A stretch of 17,271 bases of DNA from UBA4951 sp963652335. Its GTDB lineage: Bacteria > Bacillota_I > Bacilli_A > RFN20 > CAG-826. The DNA lies in NCBI GenBank assembly GCA_963652335.1, contig CAVJSS010000015.1, positions 1-17,271 of the forward strand, in the 5' to 3' direction. Positions 15,277 to 17,271 of this stretch are shown in pieces. The stretch's first letter is position 1, and every line of letters starts with the position of its first letter. The notes beneath the pieces are model-generated. The model saw nothing but the letters and a program-made list of their open reading frames with translations, did no database searches and was not told where the DNA came from. The position numbers and the translations under genes were made by a program.

Positions 15277-15765
15277 TCACTCGCCGATATGATATTTGAC
15301 AAGGATAATGTCCCTTAGATAGAGGCAAACGTCTTCCACGTTTTTGACATATTTTATGCGGATTATTTTGCCAGTTCCCAAAGTGATGACGATCGTGCCG
15401 GATTTATAATCCATGCTTCCTAAGCCGCGCCTGGCATTGGAACTCATCGAATTCACCCTATAACGGATGTCTTTGATGTCCTTATAAGGAATCTTTTGTT
15501 CTTTGTAAACGTTGATTATGAGATTGTTGTTTTCTAGCCTTATGACTTCCTTTTCCATAGCAAAGAAAAGGATTGAGGAAAGCGAGAAGGCGATAGTTAG
15601 GATCAGGCAAAGGATCGCCATCGACAAAAGCAAGGGATCGATTTCCTTTTTGGAGGCGGATAGACTTATCCAAAGCCAGATATCGGTTCCTAAAAAGCAC
15701 AGAAACAAGAAGGCATAGAGATATCCATACCAGCTCACCCTTTTGAAAGAATTCCTTTTTTCCAT
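15277..15765 (-). CDS. Membrane protein with two helices and a PH-like (bPH) domain, paralogue of 5406-5915
   Basis: The protein has 162 residues from ATG 15765. Helices span ~13-35 and ~46-69; the cytoplasmic part begins VIRLENNNLIINVYKEQKIP and continues YKDIKDIRY, with a strand GTIVITLGTGKIIRIKYVKN, closely parallel to the paralogue. A GTG start at 15798 would overlap the preceding stop as GTGA and add 11 residues; I prefer 15765 because GGGGA precedes it and MEKRNSFKRV aligns with the paralogue's start. It is probably co-transcribed with the lipoprotein upstream. Its function is unknown; a role at the membrane beside a lipoprotein is possible but unsupported. Confidence 0.75.
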   Translation of the reverse strand: MEKRNSFKRVSWYGYLYAFLFLCFLGTDIWLWISLSASKKEIDPLLLSMAILCLILTIAFSLSSILFFAMEKEVIRLENNNLIINVYKEQKIPYKDIKDIRYRVNSMSSNARRGLGSMDYKSGTIVITLGTGKIIRIKYVKNVEDVCLYLRDIILVKYHIGE

Positions 15766-15794
15766 TTGTTTTCCCCATTCAAACGAAAGATGAA

Positions 15795-16913
15795 TCACTC
15801 AAAGAAATCGAAAACGAATTCGTTCGTTATCTTATATGTCTTATTTTGATATCCAAAGATATCCTTGGAATAAATTGACAATTTGTCAGATAGTTTGTTC
15901 CAATCGTCGATATAATATTTCGGATCGGATAAGATTTCGCTTGATTCGTATTCTTCGAATTCGATGTCATTTAAATAATCGATGGTTTTGAAAACGGAGT
16001 CATCGGATACGTTTTTGACTTCGCATTCATTACTTGATCCATAAGTTATGAATTTATATGCCGTTCGGCTTGGGTTTGACAAAGAAAGCGATCCAGGGAT
16101 TGAGATGAGCTTGCAATAGAGGTATTTGACGTTGGCTTCTTCTAGGTAGATAAAGCCGTTGTCGAACCTTAACGAATGGATCTCTCCGTTGGAATAATAT
16201 GAATATTGACCGTAACTGCCGCCCGATACTGCATAAGCGTAGGAATCGACTATCATCAATTTGGAATTGAAAAGATTGAAGAAACCGCTTATGTCCTTCT
16301 TATCCGATGAATAAGTTATGCTTTTCAAGGATCCCGGAGCCACTCCGATGGCGCCGCATTCGTAAGATATTTGATCGACGTCTTCTTCTTTTATGGCTTT
16401 GGTCCAAGAAAAGAATGAAGACAATTCATATTGGTATTTCTCGTATTTATCGGAATAATCGTCGCAAATGACCTTCAAAGATGAGGTAAATTTGCCAACG
16501 GAGAAATTGATCTCGTAGATTCCGCTTCTTGAAAAGGTGGCCAAATAGGTTGAACCTAAATCGTCATCTAGAGAGTTCTGATGGCTGAATGTCCCATAGC
16601 TTGTATAACAATTTCCGTTGATTATGTTGGAATAGGCATCTAAGAAGGTGACGCAGTCGCCTTCGAAATGAAGGGATCTTGAACCAGTATGAATCGGAGA
16701 GACTCTAAAATAGAATTTGTTTAATGTCGTAACGTAATAAACCGGCTTGGAATCTCGATATTCCATAGGGCATTCAACTACTTCTCCGCCATAATCAAGG
16801 CTAAGGGAACCTTCGATTCCGGTTATCTTCGGGATCGAAAGGCCGCACGAAGCTAGGCTTGAAGCGCTAGCAATCAGAAACGCAAACAAAAGCAGATTTT
16901 TTTTCTCATACAA
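15795..16913 (-). CDS. Putative lipoprotein of unknown function, TTG start next to a poly-A tract
   Basis: The 372-residue protein has a lipoprotein signal: a hydrophobic core ~7-19 and lipobox LASC with Cys23. It would be anchored on the outer face of the membrane. The mature part has many Tyr, Ser and Asp residues, predicted strands (GIYEINFSVGKFTSSLKVI; NGEIHSLRFDNGFIYLEE) and no motif I recognise. The frame has no ATG at its start: TTG 16913 is used and a TAA lies two codons upstream. An ATG at 16909 is one base out of frame because the A tract at 16897-16904 has eight rather than nine A; with nine the protein would begin MRKKNLLLFAF. The ribosome site is weak. Its TGA stop overlaps the alternative GTG start of the PH-domain gene. 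Confidence 0.78.
   Translation of the reverse strand: MYEKKNLLLFAFLIASASSLASCGLSIPKITGIEGSLSLDYGGEVVECPMEYRDSKPVYYVTTLNKFYFRVSPIHTGSRSLHFEGDCVTFLDAYSNIINGNCYTSYGTFSHQNSLDDDLGSTYLATFSRSGIYEINFSVGKFTSSLKVICDDYSDKYEKYQYELSSFFSWTKAIKEEDVDQISYECGAIGVAPGSLKSITYSSDKKDISGFFNLFNSKLMIVDSYAYAVSGGSYGQYSYYSNGEIHSLRFDNGFIYLEEANVKYLYCKLISIPGSLSLSNPSRTAYKFITYGSSNECEVKNVSDDSVFKTIDYLNDIEFEEYESSEILSDPKYYIDDWNKLSDKLSIYSKDIFGYQNKTYKITNEFVFDFFE
16897..16904. repeat. Eight-A tract at the start of the lipoprotein gene
   Basis: The minus strand reads ATGAG followed by eight A, then TCTG. One extra A would put the nearby ATG in frame with the lipoprotein; the present length leaves only a TTG start. Such tracts are prone to slipped-strand length change and also to sequencing error. 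Confidence 0.7.
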
Positions 16914-16963
16914 ACATTATCTATCCGAAAGCCATCCAAATCCATACGTTTTCGGGGAAAGCA

Positions 16964-17271
16964 TCAATAACCTCCGTTGATACGCGATTTGATGTTTACT
17001 GGGACCATCAGGTTCCAGCCCTTATCAAGGCTCGTTCTTTTGAATTCGCCCTTCATGAGATAATTCGTCTTGTTCGTTAGATGGGATTTGCACTTATCGA
17101 AGAAATCTTCAGACAGTTTCAATTGATCGTTATATATCTCAAGCAAATAGCCGACCTTTTGATATAGGAACATTTTGTTTTGTTCTTCCAAAACATCGAG
17201 CAACTTAGCTTCATTAAGATATTTCACCTGTTCAAGGGCGTTAAGCACTTCCTCGATTCCACCTGCAAGAT
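16964..17271 (-). CDS. AbiEi-type antitoxin, C-terminal part (5' end outside window)
   Basis: The frame is open to the right edge (LAGGIEEVLNALEQ continues upstream of the GTG at 17248), so this is the end of a longer protein of which about 101 residues are visible. KLLDVLEEQNKMFLYQKVGY, LSEDFFDKCKSHL and the end WNLMVPVNIK match the C-terminal domain of AbiEi-like type IV antitoxins / 'transcriptional regulators of viral defence', as I recall the family. In complete systems AbiEi represses its own operon and counters the nucleotidyltransferase toxin AbiEii, usually encoded just downstream. Here the next gene, after 50 bases, is a lipoprotein, so no toxin follows. It could be an orphan regulator or have its toxin upstream. 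Confidence 0.7.
   Translation of the reverse strand, partial: LAGGIEEVLNALEQVKYLNEAKLLDVLEEQNKMFLYQKVGYLLEIYNDQLKLSEDFFDKCKSHLTNKTNYLMKGEFKRTSLDKGWNLMVPVNIKSRINGGY

Overview
The window most resembles a gut- or rumen-type, low-to-moderate GC member of the Bacillota (Bacilli / Erysipelotrichia / RF39-like; inferred from gene content, not proven). It carries a SipW-type signal peptidase with TasA-like exported proteins, collagen-like and Listeria-type repeat lipoproteins, AlbA_2 regulator genes, AAA_14/DUF4143 ATPases and an AbiEi-type antitoxin. TGA works as a stop: the phosphatase gene ends in TGA exactly at an intrinsic terminator. Almost everything lies on the minus strand; only the SemiSWEET-phosphatase pair (4347-5383) is on the plus strand.

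Layout. 1-3753 (minus, runs off the left edge): a huge surface lipoprotein built from collagen-like stretches, six copies of a ~50-residue module, five NWWIG-type motifs, InlB-type B repeats and Big_2-like Ig domains; its promoter lies inside a 10-bp inverted repeat. 3890-4202: a decayed small secreted-protein gene with its own terminator. 4347-5383 (plus): a SemiSWEET sugar transporter overlapping a histidine phosphatase, ending in a terminator shared with the convergent gene 5406-5915 (two membrane helices plus a PH-like domain). 6033-7860: a graveyard of two AAA_14/DUF4143 ATPase genes, one almost complete with three inactivating lesions and one reduced to fragments, separated by a tandem 15-bp repeat. 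8261-9562: an intact AlbA_2/GHKL/winged-helix regulator gene bracketed by two copies of a 47-bp iteron block.

9816-14853 (minus): the most coherent system, a four-gene operon: TasA-like protein, SipW-like signal peptidase with an unusual N-terminal extension, a second TasA-like protein, and an 887-residue exported protein. All three exported proteins share a related hydrophobic N-terminus ending in (S)GFSxWYF or GLSYFYF, which suggests one dedicated peptidase exporting a surface-fibre or matrix assembly. 15277-17271 (minus): a second PH-domain membrane protein paralogous to 5406-5915, a lipoprotein whose start lies at an eight-A tract, and the C-terminal part of an AbiEi-type antitoxin running off the right edge.

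The points most worth a second look are the SipW-centred operon, the iteron-flanked regulator cassette, two possible phase-variation sites at surface lipoprotein genes (inverted-repeat promoter; poly-A tract at the start codon), and the abrupt GC jump inside the large lipoprotein gene.
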